Shown here: positions 8,398-17,210 of the stretch, one piece after another
Layout of the letters: every line of letters starts with the position of its first letter
Numbering within the stretch: position 1 is the stretch's first letter
DNA from: JAZKFT01 sp965246935
Lineage (GTDB): Bacteria > Bacteroidota > Bacteroidia > Chitinophagales > Chitinophagaceae
DNA length: 64,000 nt
NCBI GenBank assembly: GCA_965246935.1
Contig: CBDFGC010000028.1
Location: 62,001 to 126,000 of the forward strand
Direction of reading: 5' to 3'
Made by a program: the position numbers and the translations under genes
The notes under the pieces: model-generated
The model's input: the letters and a program-made list of their open reading frames with translations, nothing else
Database searches by the model: none
What the model was told of the DNA's origin: nothing

Positions 8398-9042
8398 TCA
8401 ATATTTTGCTAATTCATCCTGAACTAAAAATACATATGCTTCTTTTGGCCCATGCACGCCTACTACCAGGCTTTTCTCAATGTCGGCAGTTCGGCTGGGG
8501 CCGGTAGCAAACGTAATGAGTGAAGGAATGTTTCCGGTATATTTTTGCTTTAATAACTGAAGACTATCTTTTACATCGTACACCAACTGGCTGGTGTAGG
8601 CAATGCAGATATGTATGGGTGCATATACACTGGTAGAGCGACCACTAGGCTGCCCGCTGCTCATCACTATACTGCCGGTACGGGCAACCAGACATTCGCA
8701 GGTGGTGATAGCTACATTGCATGAGCTAAGATCGGTATACCAGGTGGCCGGCCTGAACCCATTGTTTTCCAGCAAACGCTGTAGTACTGCCTCCCGGCAA
8801 TAGATGTTGTGCCATTGCTTTTTCCCCGTTAATAAAGCCAGTTGCCCGGCCATTTCTTTTACCGAATCACAATAGGAGAATATGCCAAGTAGCTTTGTAA
8901 AGTTTTCCGCAAATTCAATTTCCGGTTCTTTGGTTTGCCGGTGATAAACCGTATCAGCACTATCAGTATTAGCAAACGGAACAGGCGTTGGAGTTGCCAA
9001 CGCCTGCCGTATTTTACGTAATATATTTTCTTTAGCCTGCAA
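8398..9042 (-). CDS. LUD-domain protein (LutC/YkgG-like)
   Basis: A 214-residue protein of the LUD (lactate utilisation) family. Recognisable blocks are VAITTCECLVARTGSIVMSS in the middle and LITFATGPSRTADIEKSLVVGVHGPKE near the end, the signature of LutC-type proteins. LutC is part of the LutABC lactate oxidation system, but in Bacteroidota a stand-alone LUD protein commonly lies beside ftsH and its role is not clear. No lutA or lutB homologue is present here. The start codon is probably TTG at 9042. Translation runs towards the lpxH-like gene, with a 189-bp gap. Downstream of ftsH in the same direction. Confidence 0.85.
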   Translation of the reverse strand: MQAKENILRKIRQALATPTPVPFANTDSADTVYHRQTKEPEIEFAENFTKLLGIFSYCDSVKEMAGQLALLTGKKQWHNIYCREAVLQRLLENNGFRPATWYTDLSSCNVAITTCECLVARTGSIVMSSGQPSGRSTSVYAPIHICIAYTSQLVYDVKDSLQLLKQKYTGNIPSLITFATGPSRTADIEKSLVVGVHGPKEAYVFLVQDELAKY

Positions 9043-9047
9043 GGAAG

Positions 9048-9210
9048 TTTAAAGTTTAAGGTTCAAAGTTTAAAGTTCCAAACTTGTGATTAGCATTCCT
9101 GTTTTGATCTCTCTAATAATTTTACTTAAAGTTTAAATACTTCAGGTTCAAGAATTCGTTACTGAATCAGTGATTAAGAACTTTAAACCTTAGACTTTGA
9201 ACTTTAAACG
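9048..9210. repeat. Inverted phrase repeat around the ftsH-LUD gap
   Basis: The gap is bracketed by AT-rich phrases in opposite orientation: about 9048-9078 (AGTTTAAGGTTCAAAGTTTA) and about 9178-9209 (ACCTTAGACTTTGAACTTTA). They are complementary over most of their length, so a transcript could fold into a long weak stem. It may help termination after ftsH, which is inference. Confidence 0.65.
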
Positions 9211-9223
9211 GCTACTTAAAACC

Positions 9224-11296
9224 TTACGCCGTTCCTCCCACCAACGTTTCTTCCGGTGGTGCGATAATAATACCATTGTGGTTTTCATGTTTTTCGCCTG
9301 GCTCTTCGTCTTCAACTTCCAGGGGTCGTTTTTCTTCAAAAGGCCGCTTGCCAATCAGCGTTTCCACATCACTCTGAAACAACACTTCTTTTTCCAATAG
9401 CTCTTTTGCCAGTTTTTCCACATCATTCCGTTTGTCACTAAGCAGGGCCTTTGTTCTAAGATAGGCCACATCAATCAACTTTCTTACCTCTTCATCAATC
9501 ATCTTACCGGTTTCCTCGCTAAAAGGCTTGGTGAACGTATTTTCCTGTGTAGGATCGTAGTAGCTCACATTACCGATCTTATCATTCATGCCATACACGG
9601 TCACCATACTATAGGCCATCTTGGTAATCTGCTGTAAATCGTTGCTGGCGCCGGTTGATATTTTGTCAAAGAAAATTTCTTCAGCGGCACGGCCTCCCAG
9701 CGTCATACATATCTGGTCGTTTAGCTGGTCCGTATTGTACAGGTATTGTTCTTTTGGCGTGTACTGTGCATATCCTAACGCAGCTGTACCACGAGGCACA
9801 ATGGTAACTTTCAGTAACGGATAGGCATGTTCCAGGTACCATCCGCAAATAGCATGGCCTGCTTCATGATAGGCAATGATTTCTTTTTCCTCCGGTGAAA
9901 TAATTTTATTTTTCTTTTCCAGTCCACCGATTACCCGGTCTACTGCATCCTGAAAATCGCTCATATCAACAGCATCTTTGCCTTTACGGGCAGCTATTAG
10001 TGCTGCTTCATTACATACATTGGCAATATCAGCACCGGCAAAGCCAGGCGTTTGTTCAGCCAGTTTGTGTATGTCCAGCTTTTGTGAAATTTTAATAGGC
10101 TTTAAATGCACTTTAAAAATAGCTTCCCTGCCTTTTACATCCGGGCGGTCAATGGTAATCTGCCGGTCGAAACGGCCAGGCCGCAGCAGGGCCGTATCCA
10201 GTACATCCGGACGGTTGGTAGCTGCTAAAATAATAATGCCGGTATCGCCCCCAAAACCGTCCATTTCTACAAGCAACTGATTTAGTGTATTTTCCCGCTC
10301 GTCATTACTCATCATGGCATTCCGGCCCCGGGCACGGCCTATAGCATCTATCTCGTCAATGAAAATAATACAAGGCGCCTTTTCACGTGCCTGCTTAAAT
10401 AAATCACGTACTCTGCTGGCGCCCACCCCTACAAACATCTCCACAAAATCACTTCCGCTAAGGCTAAAGAAAGGAACTTTTGCTTCGCCGGCCATTGCCT
10501 TTGCCAGCAGCGTTTTACCGGTACCGGGAGGGCCAACGAGTAAAGCTCCTTTGGGTATTTTACCACCCAACGCCGTATACTTCTTTGGGTTTTTCAGGAA
10601 ATCAACAATTTCCATTACCTCCACTTTGGCTTCATCAAGCCCCGCCACATCGGCAAACGTGATGTTTACTTTCAAATCTTTATCAAAAATCTGGGCACGG
10701 CTTTTACCGATATTAAAAATACCGCCTGGCCCACCGCTGGCAGCAGCGCCACCCATTTTCCGCATCATAATGACAAACAAGCCTACCAGCATCAATATAT
10801 ATAGCAAAGCATTTAAAACAGGCCCCAGCCATTCAGCTTCATCTATTGATTCAACCGTAAGTTCCGGCAGTTTGTTTTGCACAGCAAATTCCCGGATACC
10901 TGTTTTGTAATCCGTCCAGGCGGTTACAGAAAACTGGAACTGCGGACCTTTGGAGTTGCTAAGGATGCCACCGTTGCTGCCTTTTAACTTAGTTTGATAA
11001 TAGGGTTTTGCCAGGCTTTCCTGCTTTATATATACCCGCACCAGTCTTTTATTCGCTATTTCCTCTACTTTATCTACATCGCCTTTCAGGTACATCTCTT
11101 CCTTAAAAGTTCTTTCATTTATTTTAAGTACATCACTTTTTGTATTAAAAAGCTGTGTGCCAATGAGTATGGCGGCGATGATGGCATAAATCCAGTAAAT
11201 ACTAAGCTTAGGACCTTTGCGAGGCTTTTCGTCGTTGAGACGGTTCACCGGCGGGTTCGGTTTTTTATTGATACGTTGTTGTTCTTCTGGTAACAT
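9224..11296 (-). CDS. ftsH: ATP-dependent zinc metalloprotease FtsH
   Basis: Membrane-anchored AAA+ protease that degrades misfolded and regulatory proteins. From the N-terminus there is a transmembrane helix (SIYWIYAIIAAILIG), a periplasmic FtsH-extracellular domain, a second helix (LLYILMLVGLFVIMM), the AAA domain with Walker A GPPGTGKT and Walker B FIDEIDAIG, the SRH region (AATNRPDVLDTALLRPGRFD), and the zinc protease motif HEAGH. The C-terminal tail is acidic. About 690 residues, normal for the family. I use the ATG at 11296 (MLPEEQQRINKK), because the upstream alternative at 11317 is a TTG. rsfS lies upstream on the same strand and the LUD gene downstream, a common Bacteroidota order. 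Confidence 0.97.
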   Translation of the reverse strand: MLPEEQQRINKKPNPPVNRLNDEKPRKGPKLSIYWIYAIIAAILIGTQLFNTKSDVLKINERTFKEEMYLKGDVDKVEEIANKRLVRVYIKQESLAKPYYQTKLKGSNGGILSNSKGPQFQFSVTAWTDYKTGIREFAVQNKLPELTVESIDEAEWLGPVLNALLYILMLVGLFVIMMRKMGGAAASGGPGGIFNIGKSRAQIFDKDLKVNITFADVAGLDEAKVEVMEIVDFLKNPKKYTALGGKIPKGALLVGPPGTGKTLLAKAMAGEAKVPFFSLSGSDFVEMFVGVGASRVRDLFKQAREKAPCIIFIDEIDAIGRARGRNAMMSNDERENTLNQLLVEMDGFGGDTGIIILAATNRPDVLDTALLRPGRFDRQITIDRPDVKGREAIFKVHLKPIKISQKLDIHKLAEQTPGFAGADIANVCNEAALIAARKGKDAVDMSDFQDAVDRVIGGLEKKNKIISPEEKEIIAYHEAGHAICGWYLEHAYPLLKVTIVPRGTAALGYAQYTPKEQYLYNTDQLNDQICMTLGGRAAEEIFFDKISTGASNDLQQITKMAYSMVTVYGMNDKIGNVSYYDPTQENTFTKPFSEETGKMIDEEVRKLIDVAYLRTKALLSDKRNDVEKLAKELLEKEVLFQSDVETLIGKRPFEEKRPLEVEDEEPGEKHENHNGIIIAPPEETLVGGTA

Positions 11297-11622
11297 ATTC
11301 TTCTCTGTTAATAACAATAATACAAACTGAAATAAATTGTTTGTTGCAGGTATGACAATTTAACAATGGTTTCTGTTGCGTGCCATCCAATTTGATCAAT
11401 ACAACACGGTATTTGCTAAAATGTGTAAGCACTACGGAGCACCTACACATTTATATGGTAAAAAGGTAAAAGTAAAGGATAAGTCAATAGAAGCCAGCGG
11501 CAGTTGACAGAACGGCCGTTTTAGTGGCAACAGAAGAAATAACCCAGTTTCATATAATATTGCCTTTTCTACTTCCATCAACCTACCCACGGCAGGCTGC
11601 ATTCTGCATAATTGTTCTATCC
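11297..11622. other. Intergenic stretch between rsfS and ftsH
   Basis: About 325 bp without a recognisable gene. It should hold the ftsH leader on the minus strand. I see no convincing TAnnTTTG promoter, terminator or repeat in it. Confidence 0.5.
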
Positions 11623-12024
11623 TTACCCTTCATGCTCCATGGAAGGTGCATCGTGCCACATTTCTTCTAATTGATAAAACCTGCGTGCTTCCGGCTGCAT
11701 AATGTGTACAACGATGTTCACATAATCAATCAGCACCCACTTCAGCGACTGGTATCCTTCTGATTTAAAAGGCCGCTCATCAACATGCTGTTTTACAACA
11801 TCTTCCACGTTTTCTGCTATTGCTTTTATCTGTACAGAACTACCAGCTTCGCACACCACAAAAATATCGGCAGAAGCTTCCGGTATTTTCCGAAGATCGA
11901 GCGATACGATTCGGTTTCCTTTTTTATCCTGGATAGCCTTAATGATAGCTTTAAAAAGTTTTGAGTTGCGGGTTAGCCGGGGAAAACTACGCTTAGAAGC
12001 AGATACTGCAATTACAGATGCCAA
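11623..12024 (-). CDS. rsfS: Ribosome silencing factor RsfS
   Basis: A 133-residue protein of the RsfS/Iojap family, which binds ribosomal protein L14 and blocks subunit joining when nutrients are low. Visible family blocks are LFKAIIKAIQDKKG, DIFVVCEAGSSVQIKAIAENVED and the C-terminal WVLIDYVNIVVHIMQPEARRFYQLEEMW. The start appears to be TTG at 12024, giving an N-terminal extension of about 20 residues before the conserved helix. I see no in-frame ATG that fits better. It is divergent from birA (88 bp apart) and upstream of ftsH on the same strand. Confidence 0.93.
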   Translation of the reverse strand: MASVIAVSASKRSFPRLTRNSKLFKAIIKAIQDKKGNRIVSLDLRKIPEASADIFVVCEAGSSVQIKAIAENVEDVVKQHVDERPFKSEGYQSLKWVLIDYVNIVVHIMQPEARRFYQLEEMWHDAPSMEHEG

Positions 12025-12112
12025 ATAAAATGAAGTTTAAAAATGTACAAAAGGAATTAGGAAATTTTCTTAGCTTTTCCGGCTTCAAAATTAACTAATA
12101 TTCGGCCGAAAA

Positions 12113-12886
12113 ATGCAAGGAAAAAATGCGATAAACCTGTTACAATCTGTGGATAGCACCAACAACTATGCCATGAGGCAGGTACATGAAGGAATGGCGG
12201 AGCATGGTATGGCATGGCTGGCAAGGCAGCAAACAGTAGGCAAGGGCCAAGCCGGCAGACAATGGGAATCTACCGCCGGTGAAAACATTCTGATGAGTAT
12301 ATTGCTGGATACCAGTGAGCTTCTTTTGCAGGACCAGTTTAGTCTGAGTGCTGCTATGGCATCGGCTTGCCATGCTTTTATAAATAGTTATGCCCGCAAA
12401 AATGTTTACATAAAATGGCCGAATGATATTTACTGGAATGACAGCAAGGCAGGCGGCATTTTAATTGAAAATATTATACAGGGCCAAACCTGGAAATGGG
12501 CGGCTGTCGGGTTGGGTATTAATATTAACCAGACTGTTTTTCCGGCACATTTGCCAAATCCGGTTTCACTGCGGCAGATCACAGGCTCACATTACCCGGT
12601 ATCGCAAATAGCGGAGGAATTACACCAGAAAGTATTATTTTATTTTCGGCAGCTTACCGGCGGCAATGGACGAGCTATATTACACTACTACAATAGTGCG
12701 CTGTACAAACGGGGCCAGGCGATACAATTAAAAACCAATAGCCGGGCCATCACTGCCACACTAAAAGGCATTACCATAGAAGGAAGGTTACTGATCGAAG
12801 AAACAGAAGAGGAATTTAATTATGATGATATAAAAGTGGTGTGGGAAGCCCCCACCTATCCTCCCCCAACGGGCAATGTCATATAG
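12113..12886 (+). CDS. birA: Biotin--[acetyl-CoA-carboxylase] ligase BirA, C-terminus supplied by a repeat
   Basis: A 257-residue biotin protein ligase, which makes biotinyl-AMP and transfers biotin to carboxylase subunits. Motifs are VDSTNNYAM near the N-terminus, the ligand loop QTVGKGQAGRQW (the GRGRxGRxW-type loop), IKWPNDIYW, AGGILIEN and VGLGININ. There is no N-terminal DNA-binding domain, so it is a catalytic-only type. The natural end is probably at or soon after DDIKVVWE. The last residues, YPPPTGNVI, and the stop codon fall in the left arm of the 233-bp repeat at 12860-13092, so the repeat seems to have replaced the original stop. Confidence 0.95.
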   Translation: MQGKNAINLLQSVDSTNNYAMRQVHEGMAEHGMAWLARQQTVGKGQAGRQWESTAGENILMSILLDTSELLLQDQFSLSAAMASACHAFINSYARKNVYIKWPNDIYWNDSKAGGILIENIIQGQTWKWAAVGLGININQTVFPAHLPNPVSLRQITGSHYPVSQIAEELHQKVLFYFRQLTGGNGRAILHYYNSALYKRGQAIQLKTNSRAITATLKGITIEGRLLIEETEEEFNYDDIKVVWEAPTYPPPTGNVI

Positions 12887-13092
12887 CTAAGCACCCATCG
12901 GGGCTACCTGTTTGTAGCAAACAAAGGGAAAAAGGGAATCATTGCCACGTAGTGGCTACCCTTATCGTTAATTAGGTAGCCACTATGTGGCATGCACCAA
13001 CATCAAGGATGGCTATTTTCTACAAACAGGTTGCACCTACGGCGCATAGCGTACAAGCCTTAACTATATGACATTGCCCCAACGGGGGAGGG
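12860..13092. repeat. Nested-hairpin intergenic element, copy 1 (233 bp)
   Basis: The outer arms pair over more than 30 bp: 12860-12890 (core GGGCAATGTCATATAGCTAA) with 13057-13092 (core TTAACTATATGACATTGCCC). Nested inside are CTGTTTGTAGCAAACAAAG (about 12908) against CTACAAACAG (about 13019), and a central stem GCCACGTAGTGGCTACC (12944) against GGTAGCCACTATGTGGC (12975). A second copy with the same core order lies at 54437-54674. No protein is encoded. It looks like a MITE or structured repeat without its own transposase. Confidence 0.85.
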
Positions 13093-13157
13093 AAACCTGG
13101 AAGATCGGAGCAAATGATTACCGAAAGAAAATGAATAAGGGCTAAGCTGTTACAGTT

Positions 13158-13478
13158 TTATTCCTTACCGTTGGGAAGGTTAGGTAGAACCTCCGCTTCT
13201 CTTGCTTCTTTCTCAAACTTGTTGTAATAGTAACCGTTCCGGTAGCATTCCCAAAGGTAAGCTGCTATAAAGGGCAGGTAGCCGAGGCGTTTGTATTGCT
13301 CCACATGTTTTAATTCGTGCCTGATCAGTGGTGGATTGCTTAAAAACTGCTGCTTGCTGATGCCCCACAGATGAATGGTATGGCCAAACACAATGGCCAC
13401 GCCACTGCTCTTCATGATACGGCAAGCCATTTTTGCCCGCCACGAATTTTCTTTAATACGAACGTTGGGAGGAAGCAT
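13158..13478 (-). CDS. Small HExxH metalloprotease-like protein
   Basis: A 106-residue protein, starting ATG at 13478. Its distinctive feature is RHELKHVEQYKRLGYLPF, an H-E-x-x-H zinc-binding motif with the HVEQ context seen in DUF4157-type zincin-like domains. The upstream part (FGHTIHLWG) resembles the beta strands before the active-site helix of such proteins, and the downstream part (AAYLWECYRNGYYYNKFEKEA) could supply the third ligand. It is much shorter than known proteases and has no signal peptide, so a catalytic role is uncertain. It lies alone between birA's repeat and the RidA gene. Confidence 0.7.
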   Translation of the reverse strand: MLPPNVRIKENSWRAKMACRIMKSSGVAIVFGHTIHLWGISKQQFLSNPPLIRHELKHVEQYKRLGYLPFIAAYLWECYRNGYYYNKFEKEAREAEVLPNLPNGKE

Positions 13479-14019
13479 TCTTTTGCTGCTTTCAAAAATT
13501 AAATTTTAAAAGTACTTGCAAAAGCCAAACAGAACCACTATTTTGTCGTTTTAAGTAATTCGAAAGAATTGTAATTATTCGGATAAAAGCAGGTGAAGCT
13601 AAACGAAAGGATAGTTGAACCGAAAAATATTCATACAATAAACTCAGAAAACAACTTTTGCAAAAAGCGGTAATACAAGTGTCCGCTGTACAATTATTTT
13701 AAAAATTTTTTGTCATAAACTGTAATTTTCTGACCGTCTCTTTTTAGTTGTATAAGCTATTATTTTAATGGCCTGATAAATGTATTATAGTTAAATAAAA
13801 CGATGCGTTTTTTTAGCTTTGGAAGGTGTATAATACTTGTAAGTTATGATGAAAAGTTTTCCTGCATTTAACGATCGGTTATCAGACGTCAGGCCCTGAA
13901 ATCAGTAATACGATAATCATTCTAAAAAGTAAAATCAATTGTCCTTAACTCGTGCTAATCACACTACCCTACCCATAGAATACCAATTTAAAAAATCCCC
14001 ATTTTCCTGTAATAACTGT
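13479..14019. other. AT-rich divergent region before the RidA gene
   Basis: About 540 bp without a gene. It separates the minus-strand metalloprotease-like gene from the plus-strand RidA gene and must hold promoters for both. On the plus strand there is one Bacteroidota -7 type match, TAGCTTTG at 13814-13821, about 200 bp before the RidA start. No matching -33 TTG at the usual spacing is evident. No repeats were recognised. Confidence 0.45.
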
Positions 14020-14487
14020 ATGTCTTACGAAAAGAAATTTCTTGCTTTAAAAGACCTGCCACCGCTGCCTGCTGTGCCCAGTGGTGCTAATTTTATAGAA
14101 TACCGGAAAACAGGGAAACTGCTGACGCTGTCAGGATATGGCCCTCTCAGAGGTGCTGTGATACCCCCGGAATACAAAGGCAAGTTGGGGAAAGAACTAA
14201 CTGTGAAACAAGGCTATAATGCGGCCAGGCTAACAGCTATCAATTTGCTGCTGATTGCCAGGTCAGCAATAAAAACGCTTGATGAGGTAGACTACATTTT
14301 AAATGTGGAAGGATTTGTAAATTGTACGGATGATTTTACCGATCACCCTTCTGTCATCAACGGATGTTCCGACCTGTTAATAGAAATCTTTGGCGACCAG
14401 GGAAAGCATACCAGGTCTGCTCTTGGGTCGAATGCCCTTGCATTTGATATTTGCGTGGAAATAAATATGTCGTTACTAATTAAATAA
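14020..14487 (+). CDS. RidA (YjgF/YER057c/UK114) family protein
   Basis: A 155-residue protein from the ATG at 14020 (MSYEKKFLALKDLPP). The family end is clear: FVNCTDDFTDHPSVINGCSD, LLIEIFGDQGKHTRSALGS and ICVEINMSLL. The Arg in HTRSALG aligns with the catalytic Arg of RidA, which hydrolyses reactive enamines and imines made by PLP or flavin enzymes. The middle (GKELTVKQGYNAARLTAINLL) matches the longer Rid subgroup rather than canonical RidA. It lies upstream of the ThDP enzyme and the FAD amine oxidase on the same strand. An imine-clearing role for the oxidase product would make sense, but that is inference. The frame is open upstream to 13939, without a good start. Confidence 0.88.
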   Translation: MSYEKKFLALKDLPPLPAVPSGANFIEYRKTGKLLTLSGYGPLRGAVIPPEYKGKLGKELTVKQGYNAARLTAINLLLIARSAIKTLDEVDYILNVEGFVNCTDDFTDHPSVINGCSDLLIEIFGDQGKHTRSALGSNALAFDICVEINMSLLIK

Positions 14488-14837
14488 ACAGTACCCAGGT
14501 TTTTTAATTCAATGCGTAATTAAGCAATTTCCTTTTATATTTGAATCTTAAGAGCCAGAAAGAGAGCCGGTCATATCCATCCGGTTAATATTTAATTGCT
14601 AAGTCCGGTATCCGAAATTGCGTATATAGGTAGGTGCGTATTCCAGTCTAAATTTTCATTTTTCAGGGTTGGGTTTTATTCAAGTAAAGTTTGTGGATAC
14701 ACAGGCTACGTTTTGAATTTGCGCCAACCGGCGTTTTGTCAATGCCACGTTGATGATCGTATTCATTTCTGATCAAGTTGCTTCTGTGAATAAAAGTGAG
14801 ATAGACTAATTACACAGATACATTTTAAATAGTAACC
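14488..14837. promoter_or_regulatory. Leader of the ThDP-enzyme gene, with -7-like TATATTTG
   Basis: A 350-bp gap. TATATTTG at 14536-14543 matches the Bacteroidota -7 consensus TAnnTTTG and would give a leader of nearly 290 nt for the ThDP gene. I see no clear -33 TTG, terminator or riboswitch. A separate promoter here would mean that the RidA gene is not strictly co-transcribed. Confidence 0.4.
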
Positions 14838-16637
14838 ATGCCTAAAAATCAAAAAGCTCCAACTCCTCCTACTGTCGGAGATCTTATTATTCACTACCTG
14901 AAGCTGGAAGGTGTCAGTTATATCTTCGGCGTTCCGGGTGGAGGTCTCATGAATCTTTTGATTAATTTAAAAGATAACCGGAACACCATTAACTATATGA
15001 TTTGCAGGCATGAAAGCGGGGCTGCCTATATTGCCGATGGCTATTACCGCTCCACCGGCAAAATTGGAATAATAGCCGTTACAAGTGGGCCCGGCGCCAC
15101 CAATGCGTTAACCGGCGTTATGAATGCACAGGCTGACGGATCGGCCCTGATGCTGATTAGTGGGGAGGTTGATGAAAAATTTTATGGTATGGGGTATCTG
15201 CAGGAAGGCATCGATACATCCCTTAACGTCAATGATATTTTCGCCGCTGCGGTTGGTTACAGTAGTATGATTTCAAGCAGTTCGGATGCAGAAACCATAC
15301 TCAAGCAGGCTTTTAGAGATGCTTTGTCTACACCCCGGCAGGCGGTACACCTTAGCTTACCTGTGAATGTAACCCTGGAACCACTGGCAAACCCGGTGAT
15401 GTCGTCAACAACCAGTGCGTACCGGACAAATCCGAAAGGCGCCCCGGCTGACGAAGTAAAAACAGCGATGACCTCACTATTATCATGTAAACGCCCTTTA
15501 TTGTTTTTAGGTAACGGATGCAGGCAGGTTTTGCAGGACAGCAAAACATATAATCAACTGTTGCAGTTTGTAGAAACGTACAGTATACCCGTTATCACTA
15601 CTGCTGATGGTAAAGGAATATTTCCGGAGTCACATGAAATGTCTTTGCGGGTATATGGTATGGCAGATTGTATGTGGCCTTATCAATATTTATCTTCTAA
15701 AACTCCGGCGTACGATGGTATTTTGATTATCGGCTCTCAACTGGGAGAGCTATCCACGAATTCCTGGTTGCCAATTTTAAAACCAGCCGGGAAAAATGCG
15801 CCTTTTATACAGGTAGATATTAATCAAAAAGTGATTGCCCGTTCTTTTGAAGTAACACAGGGCATTGCAGGCGAAGCCGGCGCCTTTATCAACGACCTTG
15901 CTACACTGATGCCTTCCTTTCCGGTCAATAAAACGGCGGTTAAAGAAAGAAAAAAAGCCATTGCGGATATCAAAAAAAATTCGCCGTTCATTGATCCTGC
16001 TTCCTATAATTCCAATAGCAGCCCCCTTGAGCCGGCAGCAATGATGCGGGTATTACAAAATACGTTACCGGCGGATAGTAAAATATTTATTGATGCCGGA
16101 AACTGCGTAGGCTGGTCGGTTCATTATCTGAGCATCAATCCGCCAACATCCATATTTACCTGCCTGTCTATGGGTCCAATGGGATTTGCTGTTGGAGCTG
16201 TAATAGGTGGGAAAATTGGCAGCCCAGAATCTACCTGCATCAGTATTACCGGAGACGGTGCATTTATGATGTATGGAAGTGAGATTTCAACTGCCAGTCA
16301 ATATAAAGTAGGCGCCATCTGGCTGGTATTATTCGATAATAATCTATCCATGGTCAGTCAGGGCATGGATCATTTTGCTCCTGATCCTAAGAAAAAGGGT
16401 ATTTGGGAAAACCTGTATGAATTAGGTAATCCCGATCTGGTGATGTATGCCAAAAGCCTGGGTGCGGATGCGTACCTGGTGAATTCGCCGGCAGAACTGG
16501 AAAAGCTGATGCCTTCTGTACTAACCCGTGCTAATGATAACCATGTACCCCAGGTTATCATTGCAAATATTGACCGGAAAGCAGTGCCGCCTTATTACAA
16601 CCCGATATACGGGCCATCTAAACCGCCCGGTAAATAA
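14838..16637 (+). CDS. ThDP-dependent decarboxylase / acetolactate-synthase-like enzyme
   Basis: A 599-residue thiamine-diphosphate enzyme of the acetolactate synthase / benzoylformate decarboxylase / indolepyruvate decarboxylase superfamily. The N-terminal PYR domain has the catalytic Glu at residue 59 (ICRHESGAAYIADGY) and GPGATN. The central domain follows, and the C-terminal PP domain has the ThDP-Mg motif GDGAF at 472 ending in DNN at 500-502. Length and domains are complete. Family members decarboxylate 2-keto acids and may transfer the acyl anion to a second carbonyl (acyloin or acetolactate). The neighbouring amine oxidase, RidA and KAS III-like genes argue for a secondary-metabolic role rather than branched-chain amino acid synthesis, since no ilv genes are nearby. 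The substrate cannot be read. Confidence 0.9.
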   Translation: MPKNQKAPTPPTVGDLIIHYLKLEGVSYIFGVPGGGLMNLLINLKDNRNTINYMICRHESGAAYIADGYYRSTGKIGIIAVTSGPGATNALTGVMNAQADGSALMLISGEVDEKFYGMGYLQEGIDTSLNVNDIFAAAVGYSSMISSSSDAETILKQAFRDALSTPRQAVHLSLPVNVTLEPLANPVMSSTTSAYRTNPKGAPADEVKTAMTSLLSCKRPLLFLGNGCRQVLQDSKTYNQLLQFVETYSIPVITTADGKGIFPESHEMSLRVYGMADCMWPYQYLSSKTPAYDGILIIGSQLGELSTNSWLPILKPAGKNAPFIQVDINQKVIARSFEVTQGIAGEAGAFINDLATLMPSFPVNKTAVKERKKAIADIKKNSPFIDPASYNSNSSPLEPAAMMRVLQNTLPADSKIFIDAGNCVGWSVHYLSINPPTSIFTCLSMGPMGFAVGAVIGGKIGSPESTCISITGDGAFMMYGSEISTASQYKVGAIWLVLFDNNLSMVSQGMDHFAPDPKKKGIWENLYELGNPDLVMYAKSLGADAYLVNSPAELEKLMPSVLTRANDNHVPQVIIANIDRKAVPPYYNPIYGPSKPPGK

Positions 16638-16712
16638 GTTTTAATCATTATCTGCTCATGCCTTGAAAATATAAATTAAGTATGCGAAAAAAATTTGATA
16701 AGATTAATTACA

Positions 16713-17122
16713 GGTCATTGCGTCCGCCGTGGCAGATGCCCGTGGCAATCCCCAAGAAAACCGGGGAGATTGCTTCATCGGGCAAAAACCCGATCTTACA
16801 ATGACGTCCTGTTTAACGCATTGATAATGAGCTACTTTGATTTTACAAAGTGTAGGTGATTAGTATGATGGGCGTAAAATCAAAATAGGATAACCTGGTT
16901 CTTTTCCGGTTTTCTTATGTGGCCTTTGTTAAGCGACGCGCCTGGTATTTTTGTATTTCTATTGTGTCCTATGTGCCTACCGTGTCCGCCGGGGCGGATG
17001 TGGTTCCAATTATTAAAACATTTAACAGTCCCGATTTTTGAAAGATTGGAGTCTAAACTGCTGCAAATCGGACGTCATTCCTATTTTTTCTTTTCAACAA
17101 AAAGTCGGCACTCGCAATGACC
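16713..17122. repeat. Palindromic repeat cluster between the ThDP and FAD-oxidase genes
   Basis: The 573-bp gap contains an inverted-repeat unit at about 16713-16806: GTCATTGCG, GGCAATCCCC, then GGGGAGATTGC and ACAATGACG. This is the GTCATTGCG/CGCAATGAC type common between genes in Bacteroidota. A second decayed unit lies at about 17072-17122 (GACGTCATTCC ... CTCGCAATGACC). Palindrome copies TCCGCCGTGGCAGA (16723, imperfect) and TCCGCCGGGGCGGA (16985, perfect) lie inside. No gene is supported here. Confidence 0.65.
16985..16998. repeat. 14-bp palindrome TCCGCCGGGGCGGA
   Basis: Perfect 6-bp arms with a 2-bp centre, within the repeat-rich gap. Shares its arms with the copies at 6947 and 37947. 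Confidence 0.7.
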
Positions 17123-17210
17123 GCAACTTTAACCTAATGTAATTGTGTATCACTACTTATTATATCAATAAAATAAATAATCCGGATATTATATCACAAT
17201 CCTAAAAACA

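Noticed and set aside
10314..10910. Long open frame (198 codons) on the plus strand inside ftsH
   Set aside because: It is antisense to the conserved AAA domain of FtsH, has no recognisable family, and its composition follows the opposite strand.
16917..17120. 67-codon frame between the ThDP and oxidase genes
   Set aside because: It runs through palindromic repeat DNA and reads as low-quality hydrophobic sequence.
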